64,000 nucleotides of DNA from positions 1,426,001 through 1,490,000 of the forward strand of contig NZ_CP079946.1 of assembly GCF_019968905.1 (NCBI RefSeq), given 5' to 3'. The notes under the pieces were generated by a model. The model did not search any database. It saw only the letters and a list, made by a program, of their open reading frames with translations, and was not told the origin of the DNA. Source of the DNA: Corallococcus sp. EGB (lineage in GTDB: Bacteria; Myxococcota; Myxococcia; Myxococcales; Myxococcaceae). Both the position numbers and the translations under genes were made by a program. Positions 1 to 9,114 of this stretch are shown piece by piece (position 1 is the first letter of the stretch; each line of letters begins with the position of its first letter).

Positions 1-1
1 C

Positions 2-397
2 GCCACGGCGCGAATCCCCGCGCCGCTGCACGTCTCCTGGAGGGTGGTGGACGCCAGCGCGGACACGGTGCGGCTCGTCGCGCGATTGGACCGGAGCCCG
101 GGCTTCACCGCGCCCGTGCAGGTCTCCCTGCGCGTGCCGCCGAGAACAGTCCTCCGGGAAGGCCCCACGTCGCCCGTCGTCCTGGACGGCGAGACGCGCG
201 AAGTGCCCTGGACCCTGGGGCTGCCCGAGGGCGGCGGCCCCGATGACGACCTCGTGCTGCTGGCGAGCGCCGGGGATGGGGCCTTCGGAGTCCACGCGGA
301 GGCCCGCTACCACTTCGGTGGGGCGCTCGCGGAACCACCGCGGCCCACGCCCACAGGGCCTCCGCTGCCAGACGCCCTCATGCGCTCGAGCGAGTAG
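2..397 (+). CDS. C-terminal end of an unrecognised protein (partial)
   Basis: The reading frame is open from the left edge and ends at a TAG at 395-397, so about 131 C-terminal residues of a longer protein are visible. A GTG at 44 could start a short product, but it has no ribosome binding site and coding potential continues upstream of it. The segment is rich in beta-prone Val/Leu and turn residues and ends in a Pro-rich tail, which would suit an extracytoplasmic beta domain. No family motif is recognisable. It converges on the minus-strand gene that ends at 502, with a strong hairpin between them. Function unknown. Confidence 0.6.
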   Translation, partial: ATARIPAPLHVSWRVVDASADTVRLVARLDRSPGFTAPVQVSLRVPPRTVLREGPTSPVVLDGETREVPWTLGLPEGGGPDDDLVLLASAGDGAFGVHAEARYHFGGALAEPPRPTPTGPPLPDALMRSSE

Positions 398-447
398 GCC
401 CAAGCCCCAACATCCCCGCGGTGCACCTGCCGCCGCCGACGCGGCCC

Positions 448-474
448 GGACCTGTCCGACTGTCGGACAGGTCC
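448..474. terminator. Near-perfect palindrome between convergent genes, likely bidirectional terminator
   Basis: Two perfect 13-base arms (448-460 and 462-474) are separated by one base. The site lies in the 104-bp gap between the stops of two convergent genes. There is no T-tract on either side, as is usual in this GC-rich genome, so termination is inferred from position and stem strength. Confidence 0.6.
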
Positions 475-501
475 GCGCGGTGCGCCGCGGGCGTCGCCTG
501 A

Positions 502-2406
502 CTACGGCGTGTCCACGGCCAGCTTCTGCAGTGCGGCCTTCGCGTCCGCGTGGTCCGGCTGCAGCTGCACCGCGGCCTCGTACTCCTTCTTCGCCTCGGC
601 CTTGCGGTTGACGGCTTCCAGCAGCTGCGCGAGCGCGTAGTGCGGCTCTCCCGCGCTGGCGTCCACCTGCGACGCGCCCCGGAAGGCCTTCTCCGCCTCC
701 TGCAACTTGCCCTGCCGGTACAGCGTGTGCCCCAGGTACAGCAGCCCCAGCGAGTTGCGCGGCTCCACCGCCAGCACGTCGCTCAGGACCCGCATCGCCT
801 TGGCGTCGTCACCGCCTCGCATGTACAGGAAGCCCAGCTCCGCGCGGGCCTCCAGCTGCGCGGGGTCCTTCGCCACCACCGCCTCCAGCTCCGGCACCGC
901 CAGCTCCGGCCGGCCGCGCCGCGAGTGCAGGATGCCCAGCCGCGCCAGCGCCGCCGTGTCCGCCTCATCGCCCTCGGCGGGCGTCAGCAGCTTCTCCGCC
1001 GCGACGTAGTCGCCCATCGAGAGCAGCAGGTCCGCCAGCCCCAGCTTCGCCGCGCGGTGCTTCGGATCCTCCTTGAGCACGGCCTCATAGAGCGGCCGCG
1101 CCTGGGCGCCCACGTGCTTCTTCGCGTACGCGTCCGCCAGCATCAGCCGGTTGTCCACCGTGGGCTGGAGCTTCACGCAGGCCGAGTACTGCGCGATGGC
1201 GCCGTCCAGGTCGCCCTTGGCCTTGAGCGCGTCACCGTAGCCCGCGCGCACGCCGGGCTCGTCCGGGAAGGTCTCCACCGCCGTCTTCAGCGTGGCCAGC
1301 GCGTCGTCCACCTTGCCCAGCTCCAGGTACGCGCGCGCCAGGCCCTGGTACGCCTCCGTCGTCTTCTTGCCGTCGTCGGCGCTCTTCTCGATGGCCTTCT
1401 GGAACGCGGACACCGCCTGCGTCTTCTTGCCCTGCGCCAGGTACAGCTGGCCCAGCTGCGTGTACGGGCCGCTCGCGCGGCGGGGCTCCAAGAGCAGCGC
1501 CTTCTCGAAGGCCTTCGTCGCCCGGGCGTTCTCCCCCAGCTGGAAGCACGCGAGGCCCAGGTTGAAGTGCGCCTCCGCGTACTTCGGATCCAACGTGATG
1601 GCCTTCTGGAACGCGTCCGCCGCCTTGCGCGCGTTGCCCTGGCCGTCCAGCACCACGCCCAGGTTGTTCTGTGCCCGCGCGTGCTTCGGGTCCGCCTTGA
1701 GCGCCGCCTGGTACTCCGCGAACGCGCCCGTGACGTCGTTCTCCCGCATCAGCACGACGCCCAGGTTGTAGTGGGCCTCCGCGTCGTTGTCCTTCTGGCG
1801 GATGGCCTCGCGCAGCGTCTCCTTCGCTTCCGCCGACAGCCCCTTCTCCGCCAGCGCCTTGCCCAGGTTCACCCGCGCCACCTGGAGCCCGCCGTCCAGC
1901 TTCAGCGCTTCCCGGTATGCCTCGATGGCGTCGTCCGTGCGGTTGGCGCGCTGGAGCACCTCGCCCAGGTTGAAGCGCAGCTCCGCGTCCCTGGGCGCCA
2001 GCTCCGTCGCCACGGAGTACTGGGTGATTGCCTCGTCCGTGTCGTCCTGGATGCGCGCCAGCAGGCCGCGCTCCGAGCGCAGCGTGGCCTCCTCCGGGAA
2101 GGCCGCCAGCGCCGCGTCCAGCACCGCCTTGGCCTTGGGCGCGTCCCCGGACAGCCGCAGCGCGCGCGCCAGCGCCACCTTCGCCGGCACGCCGTCGGGC
2201 GTGAGCCCCACCAGCTTCGTCAGCGGGGCCACCGCGCGGCCCGGCTGGTTCTGCGCCAGGAAGGCCGTGCCCAGCTTGTAGAGCGCGTCCGGGTCGTCCG
2301 GGAGCTTGTCCGCGCGCGCCGCCGCGGGCTTCTCCGCCGGAGGTGCCTCCGGAGCGGGCGCCTGGGCGGTCAACAACTGGAGGAGGAGGACGCCGGCTTT
2401 CGTCAT
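502..2406 (-). CDS. Large TPR protein, last gene of the Glt/Nfs-like cluster
   Basis: The 634-residue product has a short hydrophobic N-terminal segment, a Pro/Ala-rich linker, and then almost continuous tetratricopeptide repeats of about 34 residues (for example AEAHYNLGVVLMRENDVTGA and AEAHFNLGLACFQLGENARA). The start is the ATG at 2406, which overlaps the TGA of the upstream gene as ATGA; the frame extends upstream, but that part overlaps the neighbouring gene. The position resembles the TPR lipoprotein GltE/AglT or NfsE of the Myxococcus machines, but no lipobox Cys is seen here. TPRs imply a protein-docking scaffold, probably periplasmic. TPR identity is certain; equivalence to GltE is inference from gene order. 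Confidence 0.85.
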   Translation of the reverse strand: MTKAGVLLLQLLTAQAPAPEAPPAEKPAAARADKLPDDPDALYKLGTAFLAQNQPGRAVAPLTKLVGLTPDGVPAKVALARALRLSGDAPKAKAVLDAALAAFPEEATLRSERGLLARIQDDTDEAITQYSVATELAPRDAELRFNLGEVLQRANRTDDAIEAYREALKLDGGLQVARVNLGKALAEKGLSAEAKETLREAIRQKDNDAEAHYNLGVVLMRENDVTGAFAEYQAALKADPKHARAQNNLGVVLDGQGNARKAADAFQKAITLDPKYAEAHFNLGLACFQLGENARATKAFEKALLLEPRRASGPYTQLGQLYLAQGKKTQAVSAFQKAIEKSADDGKKTTEAYQGLARAYLELGKVDDALATLKTAVETFPDEPGVRAGYGDALKAKGDLDGAIAQYSACVKLQPTVDNRLMLADAYAKKHVGAQARPLYEAVLKEDPKHRAAKLGLADLLLSMGDYVAAEKLLTPAEGDEADTAALARLGILHSRRGRPELAVPELEAVVAKDPAQLEARAELGFLYMRGGDDAKAMRVLSDVLAVEPRNSLGLLYLGHTLYRQGKLQEAEKAFRGASQVDASAGEPHYALAQLLEAVNRKAEAKKEYEAAVQLQPDHADAKAALQKLAVDTP

Positions 2407-3044
2407 CACAGGTTCTCCACGTATGGGCTGGCGCGCGCGTCGAAGGTCTTCTTGGCCAGGGCGGCCTTCTTCGCCTCCCACGCCTCCTTCGCCGTCTGCG
2501 CTTCCTTCGTGTGACCGGAGAGGTTCGCGCGCTCTTCCTTCACAGCGGCCTCGCACTTGGACACCTGTTCCTCGAACGCCTTCGGCTCCAGGCGCTCACT
2601 GCCCGGCACCTTCGCCTTGCGCGCCGCCGTCAGCCGCGCCAGCTCGAAGCGGGCGAACGCGCAGCGCAGCGACAGCTTCTCCACCTCGCGCAGGCCCACG
2701 TTGAGCCGCTGGTGCGCGCGCAGGAACTCCACGCGGGCCTCCGACTCCGCGATGGCCAGCTTCGCCACCTCGCGGGAGGACGCGTCCGGGGCGCGGTCCT
2801 CCTCGTCCTCGGCGGCGGCCTGGCGGCTCTTCGCGCGGCGGATGTTGTCGCGCGCGCGGTTGACCTCGTTGTCCGCCTCGTCCACCCGGTCGATGGCCAG
2901 CGCCAGGTCGTTCTCCGCCTCCAGCAGCTCGATGCGCGTCTCGTACGGCAGCTTCTTCACCAGCGCGTCCGGCACGCGCATGCCGTAGCTCGGGCCGCAG
3001 GCGGCGGTCAGGAGGGTCAGGCTGAGGAGCAGGGGGCGCTTCAT
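2406..3044 (-). CDS. Small coiled-coil lipoprotein of the Glt/Nfs-like cluster
   Basis: The 212-residue product begins with a short signal peptide ending in a lipobox (LLTAAC, Cys16). The rest is strongly helical and charged, rich in Ala/Glu/Lys/Arg with heptad-like spacing, so most of it is probably coiled coil. There is no Asp at position +2 after the Cys, which fits outer-membrane sorting. Its ATG at 3044 overlaps the upstream stop by 4 bp and its stop overlaps the downstream ATG by 4 bp, so it is translationally coupled on both sides. No family is recognised. A periplasmic spacer or tether of the envelope complex is a reasonable inference. Confidence 0.8.
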   Translation of the reverse strand: MKRPLLLSLTLLTAACGPSYGMRVPDALVKKLPYETRIELLEAENDLALAIDRVDEADNEVNRARDNIRRAKSRQAAAEDEEDRAPDASSREVAKLAIAESEARVEFLRAHQRLNVGLREVEKLSLRCAFARFELARLTAARKAKVPGSERLEPKAFEEQVSKCEAAVKEERANLSGHTKEAQTAKEAWEAKKAALAKKTFDARASPYVENL

Positions 3045-3541
3045 GGAGCAGTGGCCTCGAAACGGCTGAAGATGGTCCGCCCGGAGTAGACGTCGGTGCC
3101 GTTGGCGAACGTGACGTTGAACTCGCCCGACACCCGGTCCCCGGGGTTTTTCGGGAGGGACTTCACGAAGAGGTTGCCGCGCTGGAGCAGCGGGAAGGGC
3201 CGCACCGGCTCATCCAGCACGCTGCGGTCCACGCTGCCCCGCTGCGAGCCGTCCGCCAGCGCCTGTGCCAGGTCGATGTCCAGCGAGCCCGCGTACTCGG
3301 CGTCCGGCAGCATGTCCGCCACCCGCGCGCTCACCTTCAGCACCACGTCCTGTCCGGTGCCCTGCGCGTTGACGAAGCTCACCGCCAGCGTGCCCTCCGC
3401 GAGCGCCGCCTCCGTGCGCTGGTAGCGCAGGTCGATGAGCTCCGTCACGCTGCCCTCCAGCCGGCCGCTGCCGTCCTCCCCACACGCGGAGGCGGCGAGC
3501 AGCGCCAGCACCGGGGCGATGCGGCGGAAGGGCGCGCTCAC
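3041..3541 (-). CDS. Small lipoprotein of the Glt/Nfs-like cluster
   Basis: The 166-residue product has a signal peptide ending LLAASAC (Cys20) and then a mostly beta-predicted domain. The GTG at 3541 is preferred over the ATG at 3547: GTG forms a 4-bp GTGA overlap with the upstream stop and sits 7 nt from a GGAAGG ribosome binding site at 3549-3554, whereas the ATG would be 1 nt from it. The segment LEGSVTELIDLRYQR followed by LAVSFVNAQG closely resembles the gene at 30904-31455, so the two look paralogous. No known domain recognised; likely an accessory lipoprotein of the machine. Confidence 0.8.
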   Translation of the reverse strand: MSAPFRRIAPVLALLAASACGEDGSGRLEGSVTELIDLRYQRTEAALAEGTLAVSFVNAQGTGQDVVLKVSARVADMLPDAEYAGSLDIDLAQALADGSQRGSVDRSVLDEPVRPFPLLQRGNLFVKSLPKNPGDRVSGEFNVTFANGTDVYSGRTIFSRFEATAP

Positions 3542-6500
3542 TTGCATGCCTTCCACCCCGCGTCCACGTCCGGACCGTTGAGCGTGCCCATGTCCTTGAG
3601 CACGGCCAGCTCGCGGCGCGCGCCGTCCGTGTCGCCGAAGCGGCAGCGCAGCGCGGCCAGGTTGAGGCGGGCCTTGTCGTAGGTGGGGTCCGCCTCCAGC
3701 GCCTTGGCGTATGCCTCGCGGGCGCCCATGGGGTCACCCAGGTTGAGCATGGCCCAGCCCAGCGCCGCGTGCGCGGACGCGCGCGTGTCCTGCAGCTCCG
3801 TCACGCGCCCGAAGGTCAGCTGCGCCATGCCGTACTGGTGCGCGTCCAGGTAGCCCATGCCCAGGGCCTCCAGCGCCTCCGCGGTGAGCACCTTCTCCGC
3901 CTTCTTGCGCAGGTCCTCCAGCGCCGCGGGATGCGTGGGCGCGCCGGGCTGCGGCACCGGCAGCGCGGCCACGTCCGTGCGGTTGCGGCAGCCCATCACC
4001 GCCGCGCTGAAGACCTCCAGCGACTCCGCGCGGGACAGGCACGCCTTGAAGGCCTCGTCGGAGCGGGCCTTGAGCGGCGCCACCTGCTGCTTCACCGCGT
4101 CGTTGAACTGCTTCGTCTCCGCGGCGGACAGCCCGCCGGGCACCGGCGTCTGGTCCACCACGTCCGCGATGTGGCCGTACGCGAGGGCGATCTTCCACAG
4201 CGACGCCACCGCCCACTCCGGATACCCGAGCGACGCGGCCTGCGTGTACACGCCCTCCATGGCCTGGAGCGCGGCGACCTTCTCCTCCACCTTGTCCGCC
4301 GGCAGGTCCTTGTAGCCGCGGTACAAAATCTCACCCAGGTACCAGAGCCCCTTGGCCGCCTCTTCCGTCTGGCCGTTGGGGCCCTGCACCGCGGTGGTGA
4401 GCGTGGAGATGAGCGCGTCCGGGCTGGCCGTGGGCGCGGTGGTGGCCTGCACCTCCGCGAGCACCGCCGCGGCGGCCACGTTGTTCTTGTCCAGCTTGAG
4501 CGCGGCTTCCGCCGCCGTCTTCGCGCGCGAGTAGTCCTTCTGCTTCAGGCGCGTCTCCGCGAGCAGCGCCAGCACCTCGCCCTTGCGCGCGCCCGCGGTC
4601 TCCGCGGCCGTCTCCAGGTTGCGGGACGCCTCCGGGTACTCACCCAGCGCGATGCGCAGGCGGGCGCCGGCCATCCAGCCGTCCACCGAGGCCACGTCAC
4701 CCGCCAGCTTCTGGCCCACCTGCTCGAACCAGCCGGCCGCCTCGTTGAAGGCCGCGGCTTCCGCCGCGTGACGGCCCAGCGTCAGCAGCACGTCCGACAG
4801 GTACTGGCTCTTCGGGTAGGACTGCACCAGCTTCGTGCCCAGCTCGCGCTCGCGCGGCAGGTCGCGCTTCTCGCGCGCGGCGGTGAACGCGCCGTAGAGC
4901 GCCTTCTCGCCGATGTCGCTGTTCTTGTTCTCGTCCGCGACCTTCATCAGGCCTTCGATGACGTCGCCTGTCTCCTGCGCGCTCTGCAGGGCCAGCTCGT
5001 CCAGGGCCTCGGCCTTGCTCTGCGTGAGGATCTTCTGGACCTCGCCGCGGAAGCCGGAGGGCAGGGCGGACGCGAGGAACTTGCGGCCCGTCTCGTCCAG
5101 CTTCTTGAAGTCGTTCACCTGCCGCAGGCTGTCCAGGGCCAGGTTGCCCGCCACCGGCGCGTCCTTGTACTGCGGATGCGCCAGCGCGAACGCGGTGAAC
5201 AGCTCCGCCGCCTTCGGGTACTCGCCGTCCTCGTAGTAGGCGCGCGCGATGTTGAACTTCACGTCCAGCACGTGCGGGCTCTGCGGGTAGCGCGACACGT
5301 AGCTCGCGCCCAGGAGCTTCAGCGCCTGGCGCGCGTCGGCGACCTCGAAGGCGTTGCGCTTCTGGGCCTCCTCCGGCTTGAGCGTGGAGAAGTGGGCCAG
5401 CAGCGCGCCGTACATGGCGGAGTCCACGGCCTTCTCGTCCTTGGCCTTGTCCTCGTAGCGGGCCAGCTCCTCGAACTGGCGCGCGGCCTCCGGGAACTCC
5501 TTGGCGGCGAAGAGCGCGTCCGCGCGGTTCTTCATGATGGGCCGCACGTACTGCTCCGGCCGGAACAGCCCCAGGTACTCGCGGTAGGCGTCCGCGGCCT
5601 TCACGTACAGATCACGCGAGTCCGCCTTCTGCGCGGCCAGGTGCACCTGCGTGGACAGGTCGCGCGCCATCTCCTCCAGCTCCGCGAGCTGCTTCTTGCG
5701 CTCGGACTCCGCCAGCTCCGGGTCCGTCTTGCTCTCCACCGCGGCGCGCACGAGGAAGCGGATGTCCTCGGGCTCCGGCATCACCTTGCCCTTGGCGGCC
5801 TTGAGCGAGTCGTACAGCTTCTGCCCGCGCTCCAGGTCCATCTCCGGGTCGGGCTGCACCTCCATCAGCTTGCGCAGTGCGGGGATGGCCCACTCGTACT
5901 GCTGCTTGATGAAGTAGCGGTTGCCCAGCTTGTCCAGCGCGAGCGCGTACGTGGCGCGGCTGTCGCTGAGCTTCTCGAAGTAGTTGAGCGCGCCCTTGGG
6001 CGGCTTGGCCTCCGTGTAGCTGTAGACCAGGTCCAGCAGCGCCTCGCGCTTGACGTTGAGCGCCTTCTTCACGTCCACGCCGGGCAGGGGCGCGCTGGCG
6101 GCGGCCGCCTCGAAGAACGTGACGGCCTCCGCGTGCTTGGCCTGGTTCACGCGGATCCAACCCATCTTGTAGCGGGCCAGGTCGTGCACCGGCGACGGCG
6201 GCAGCTCCAGGATGGCCTGGTAGTGCTTCTCCGCTTCGACCAGGTCCGCCTTGTCGAAGAAGTGGTCGCCCAGGATCTGCTCGGCCTCCAGGCGCAGCGG
6301 GCTGTTGGGGAACTTGCGCGTCAGGTCGCCCAGCGTCTTGAGCATCTCGTCGAACTGGCCCAGCTCGCGCTGCTCGTGCGCCAGGTAGAACGTCACCTGG
6401 TCCCCGTCCTTGAAGTCCGGGTACTCGCGCAGCAGGCGGTAGTACATCTGCACCGCCTTCTGCTTCATCAGGCGCGTCTCCGGGGAGACGATGGCGCCCG

Positions 6501-6810
6501 TGGCGCCCTCCGGCCGGGACTCGGCCTGGAGGTAGTACACGTAGCGGCTCTTCTCCACGTAGAGCTCCGCCAGCCGGAACTGCAGGTCCGGCAGGTACGG
6601 CGCGTTGCGGCTCTTGGAGATGAGCTTCTCCGTCTCGCCGATGGCGCGGTCCACCTTGAAGATGTCGCGCTTCAGCTTGGCGATGAGCTCCTCGCGCTCC
6701 TTCGCCTTGGACACGATGGGGTTGGCGTTGGGCCCGATACGGCCGCCGGGGCCAGGGGCCGCGGCCGCGAGCAGCGCGGCGGTGATGAGGCCGGTGAACG
6801 GGCCGGTCAT
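3538..6810 (-). CDS. 1090-residue TPR scaffold, GltD/NfsD-like
   Basis: The product has a signal-like N-terminus (MTGPFTGLITAALLAAAAPG) and a long run of TPR-type helical hairpins to the C-terminus, including canonical repeats near the end (around residues 990-1060, e.g. HAALGWAMLNLGDPMGAREA). The ATG at 6810 is chosen because it overlaps the upstream TGA as ATGA. Size, export signal and position between the GltC-like gene and the small lipoproteins match the large periplasmic TPR protein called GltD/AgmU in gliding and NfsD in sporulation. Expected role: periplasmic scaffold linking inner-membrane and outer-membrane modules. TPR content is seen; the Glt/Nfs assignment is inferred from synteny. 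Confidence 0.85.
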   Translation of the reverse strand: MTGPFTGLITAALLAAAAPGPGGRIGPNANPIVSKAKEREELIAKLKRDIFKVDRAIGETEKLISKSRNAPYLPDLQFRLAELYVEKSRYVYYLQAESRPEGATGAIVSPETRLMKQKAVQMYYRLLREYPDFKDGDQVTFYLAHEQRELGQFDEMLKTLGDLTRKFPNSPLRLEAEQILGDHFFDKADLVEAEKHYQAILELPPSPVHDLARYKMGWIRVNQAKHAEAVTFFEAAAASAPLPGVDVKKALNVKREALLDLVYSYTEAKPPKGALNYFEKLSDSRATYALALDKLGNRYFIKQQYEWAIPALRKLMEVQPDPEMDLERGQKLYDSLKAAKGKVMPEPEDIRFLVRAAVESKTDPELAESERKKQLAELEEMARDLSTQVHLAAQKADSRDLYVKAADAYREYLGLFRPEQYVRPIMKNRADALFAAKEFPEAARQFEELARYEDKAKDEKAVDSAMYGALLAHFSTLKPEEAQKRNAFEVADARQALKLLGASYVSRYPQSPHVLDVKFNIARAYYEDGEYPKAAELFTAFALAHPQYKDAPVAGNLALDSLRQVNDFKKLDETGRKFLASALPSGFRGEVQKILTQSKAEALDELALQSAQETGDVIEGLMKVADENKNSDIGEKALYGAFTAAREKRDLPRERELGTKLVQSYPKSQYLSDVLLTLGRHAAEAAAFNEAAGWFEQVGQKLAGDVASVDGWMAGARLRIALGEYPEASRNLETAAETAGARKGEVLALLAETRLKQKDYSRAKTAAEAALKLDKNNVAAAAVLAEVQATTAPTASPDALISTLTTAVQGPNGQTEEAAKGLWYLGEILYRGYKDLPADKVEEKVAALQAMEGVYTQAASLGYPEWAVASLWKIALAYGHIADVVDQTPVPGGLSAAETKQFNDAVKQQVAPLKARSDEAFKACLSRAESLEVFSAAVMGCRNRTDVAALPVPQPGAPTHPAALEDLRKKAEKVLTAEALEALGMGYLDAHQYGMAQLTFGRVTELQDTRASAHAALGWAMLNLGDPMGAREAYAKALEADPTYDKARLNLAALRCRFGDTDGARRELAVLKDMGTLNGPDVDAGWKACK

Positions 6811-8423
6811 GGGGTTTCCTCGATGCAACGGCTCTCGATGCGGACCCGGTAGGACTTGAGCTCGTCGTTCCAGTATTCGTTGTCGAACTTGAAGGCGACC
6901 TGCGCGGGCGACAGCAGCTCTTCCTCTTCCGCCGCCACCACCTGCGCGCCCTTCTTCACGCGCTCGTACAGCTTGAGGCCGACCTCGTACTCCATCAGGC
7001 GCACCTGCTCCGCGGCGCGCAGGAGCGTGTCCGCCTCCTGGCGCACGGCGTCCTGCAGCCGCGCGTCGTACACGCGCACGGCCTCCGCGTGGGACAGGTC
7101 ATACATGCGGGTCAGGTGCCCGAAGAGCCGCTCGCCGAAGCTGCCGGCGTAGCGGCCCAGGCGCTCGCCCTCCAGGTCCAGCAGGGACACGAACTTCGCG
7201 GCGCGCTGGGTGCCGCCGTGCGCGTTGGCGGCGCGGCGCAGGCGCATGTCCTGGCTCAGGTCCTCGCGGTTGCGCACGGCCTCCAGCGAGTCCGCGTACC
7301 GGCGCGTCAGCTCCTTCGCCGCGCGCTTGGCGGGCAGGTAGTGGCACAGGTCGCGGAAGATGAGCGCGCGCAGCAGGTACTTGTCCGGCATGAACTCATC
7401 GCGGAAGGACGGCGCGTCCAGCGTGGTGAGGATGCCCAGCGCCGCGCGCAGGTCCCCCAGCTTGTAGCGGGTCCACGCCTCCTCCAGGTAGAGGCTGGCG
7501 CGGCCGGGGTCCAGCTCCGGCAGCTTCACCTTGCCGTACGCGTCCAGCGCGCCGGGGAAGTCCTTCTTCTCGTAGCGCAGGCGGGCCACCGCGAGCGCCG
7601 CCTCGTTGCGCGCCTCGCGGGTGAGCTTCTCGTCCTCGGACAGGGTGAGGAAGTCCTTCACCATCTCCTCCGGCGGATCCTTCACCTGCTTGAGCCGGGT
7701 GACGAGCAGCGCGAACTTCGCGCGGCTCGCCTCCGCGCTGGTCTCCGGCAGCTTGGAGAAGTGCGTGTTCGCCCAGCGCTCGTTGCCCACGCGCAGGTCC
7801 ACCAGGCCCTGCTGGTAGTGCGCGTAGGCGCCCGTCTCGTCCGGGAGGAAGCCCAGGTCGAGCGCGCCGAAGACCTGCTCGTCGATCATCACCTCGTCGT
7901 GCGGCCGGTCCGTCAGCCCCTTCAGCGCGTCCAGCGCGCGCGGCAGCACCTGGGGGTTGGTGCGCTCACGCGCGATGCGGGCCAGGTAGGTCGCGCCCGC
8001 GTGCGTGAGGCCCAGGTCGATGAGGCTCCTGGCGAGGAAGTACTGGCCCCACGCGTAGTTGTCGTCCGTGCGGGGCGTGGTCTCGAGCCACGCGTACAGC
8101 GGGCCGGCGGCGTCGCGCGGCTTGCCGTCGAAGTACGCCTTGAGCGCCTTGTCGAAGGTCTCCGGCGCCACCTTCTGCGGCGGGGGCGGCGGCGCTTCCG
8201 CGACGGCGGCCCTGGCGGGGGCGGGCGTGCCCGCGGCGGTGCCGGCGTCCGTGGGACCGGCGGTGCCGGCGTCCGTGGGGGCGCCAGCGGCCTTCGCGGT
8301 GGCGGCGGCCGGTGGGGGAGGCATGGGCAACGTGCCCGCGTCCGGCGCCGCGCGGGCGACCGTCGGGGACACGAGGAGCGCGGCGCTGGCGAGCGCGGCG
8401 GCGATGAGCGGGCGTGACGTCAT
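6807..8423 (-). CDS. GltC/NfsC-like periplasmic or outer-membrane protein
   Basis: The 538-residue product has a signal peptide (TSRPLIAAALASAALLVSPTVARA), a low-complexity Ala/Pro/Thr/Gly linker to about residue 80, then an all-helical solenoid of degenerate TPR-like repeats. It ends in a conserved-looking block with FKFDNEYWNDELKSYRVRIE near the C-terminus. The ATG at 8423 forms an ATGA overlap with the barrel gene upstream; in-frame codons further upstream lie inside that gene. Length, architecture and position between a barrel gene and a giant TPR gene match GltC/NfsC, which works with barrel proteins at the outer membrane in M. xanthus. The assignment is by gene order and recalled C-terminal features, not alignment. 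Confidence 0.8.
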   Translation of the reverse strand: MTSRPLIAAALASAALLVSPTVARAAPDAGTLPMPPPPAAATAKAAGAPTDAGTAGPTDAGTAAGTPAPARAAVAEAPPPPPQKVAPETFDKALKAYFDGKPRDAAGPLYAWLETTPRTDDNYAWGQYFLARSLIDLGLTHAGATYLARIARERTNPQVLPRALDALKGLTDRPHDEVMIDEQVFGALDLGFLPDETGAYAHYQQGLVDLRVGNERWANTHFSKLPETSAEASRAKFALLVTRLKQVKDPPEEMVKDFLTLSEDEKLTREARNEAALAVARLRYEKKDFPGALDAYGKVKLPELDPGRASLYLEEAWTRYKLGDLRAALGILTTLDAPSFRDEFMPDKYLLRALIFRDLCHYLPAKRAAKELTRRYADSLEAVRNREDLSQDMRLRRAANAHGGTQRAAKFVSLLDLEGERLGRYAGSFGERLFGHLTRMYDLSHAEAVRVYDARLQDAVRQEADTLLRAAEQVRLMEYEVGLKLYERVKKGAQVVAAEEEELLSPAQVAFKFDNEYWNDELKSYRVRIESRCIEETP

Positions 8424-9055
8424 TCCGTGGCGCCGAAGTTGAAGGCCGTCCCAATCTGCAAGGTGGGCACGTTGATGATGCGCGACGCCCCCGCGAAGAC
8501 GGTGTTGTTGGTCACGTCCAGCCGGAAGGACACGTTCTTGCTGGAGAACACGCGCACGCCCAGGCCCAGGTTGACGGCGGGGCGGAAGCCGTCGCTGCGG
8601 TCCACCTTCACCACCGTGCCGCCGGCCAGCAGGAAGACCTCGAAGTGGATGACGTTCGTGTTGAGCAGCGACGTCTTGCCGTACAGCGGGCTCCACATGA
8701 GGTCGCTTCCCACCATCCACTGCACCTGGTCCTCGAAGGCGGCGGAGACGGGGGACACGTCGAAGTCGCGCTCCAGCTGGCGGCGCAGGCTGGTCTGCAC
8801 GTTGTAGCTGTACGTGCCACGGGCCACCTGCCACGCGAGCGTGTCGCTGAAGTGGTACGCGTAGCCGACGGTGCCGATGAGCCCCTTGTAGTAGGCGTCC
8901 GCGGGCAGCACGCCCACGCCGAGCGAGAGCTCATGGTGCATGCGGTACAGCCGGTCCTGCACCGCGGAGACGGTGCCGGGGTTCTCGAGTTCCTCGGCCT
9001 GGGCGCGCGCGAGGCCGGGCACCAGGCACAGGAGGGAGAGCAGGAGGAATCGCAC
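8420..9055 (-). CDS. Outer-membrane beta-barrel protein of the Glt/Nfs-like cluster
   Basis: The 211-residue product has a clear signal peptide (MRFLLLSLLCLVPGLARA), then alternating amphipathic beta strands and a final strand ending LQIGTAFNFGATE, as expected for a small 8-10-strand outer-membrane barrel. It is typical of the barrel-domain family to which GltA, GltB, GltH and NfsA/B/H belong. The start is GTG at 9055, with an AGGA about 10 nt upstream. The stop overlaps the next ATG. Related M. xanthus systems carry several barrels; only one is seen in this cluster. Which Glt/Nfs barrel it corresponds to cannot be decided by eye. Confidence 0.85.
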   Translation of the reverse strand: MRFLLLSLLCLVPGLARAQAEELENPGTVSAVQDRLYRMHHELSLGVGVLPADAYYKGLIGTVGYAYHFSDTLAWQVARGTYSYNVQTSLRRQLERDFDVSPVSAAFEDQVQWMVGSDLMWSPLYGKTSLLNTNVIHFEVFLLAGGTVVKVDRSDGFRPAVNLGLGVRVFSSKNVSFRLDVTNNTVFAGASRIINVPTLQIGTAFNFGATE

Positions 9056-9114
9056 GGGGACTTTTTCCTGTCAGGAGGCGGGGGCGGACGCGAGGGTGGG
9101 GGTGAGTCCCCGCG

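Noticed and set aside
550-2514. Long open frame on the plus strand opposite the TPR gene
   Set aside because: It is Arg/Leu/Gln-rich antisense of a TPR gene, lacks a ribosome binding site, and its length follows from high G+C; the minus strand has clear repeats and coupling.
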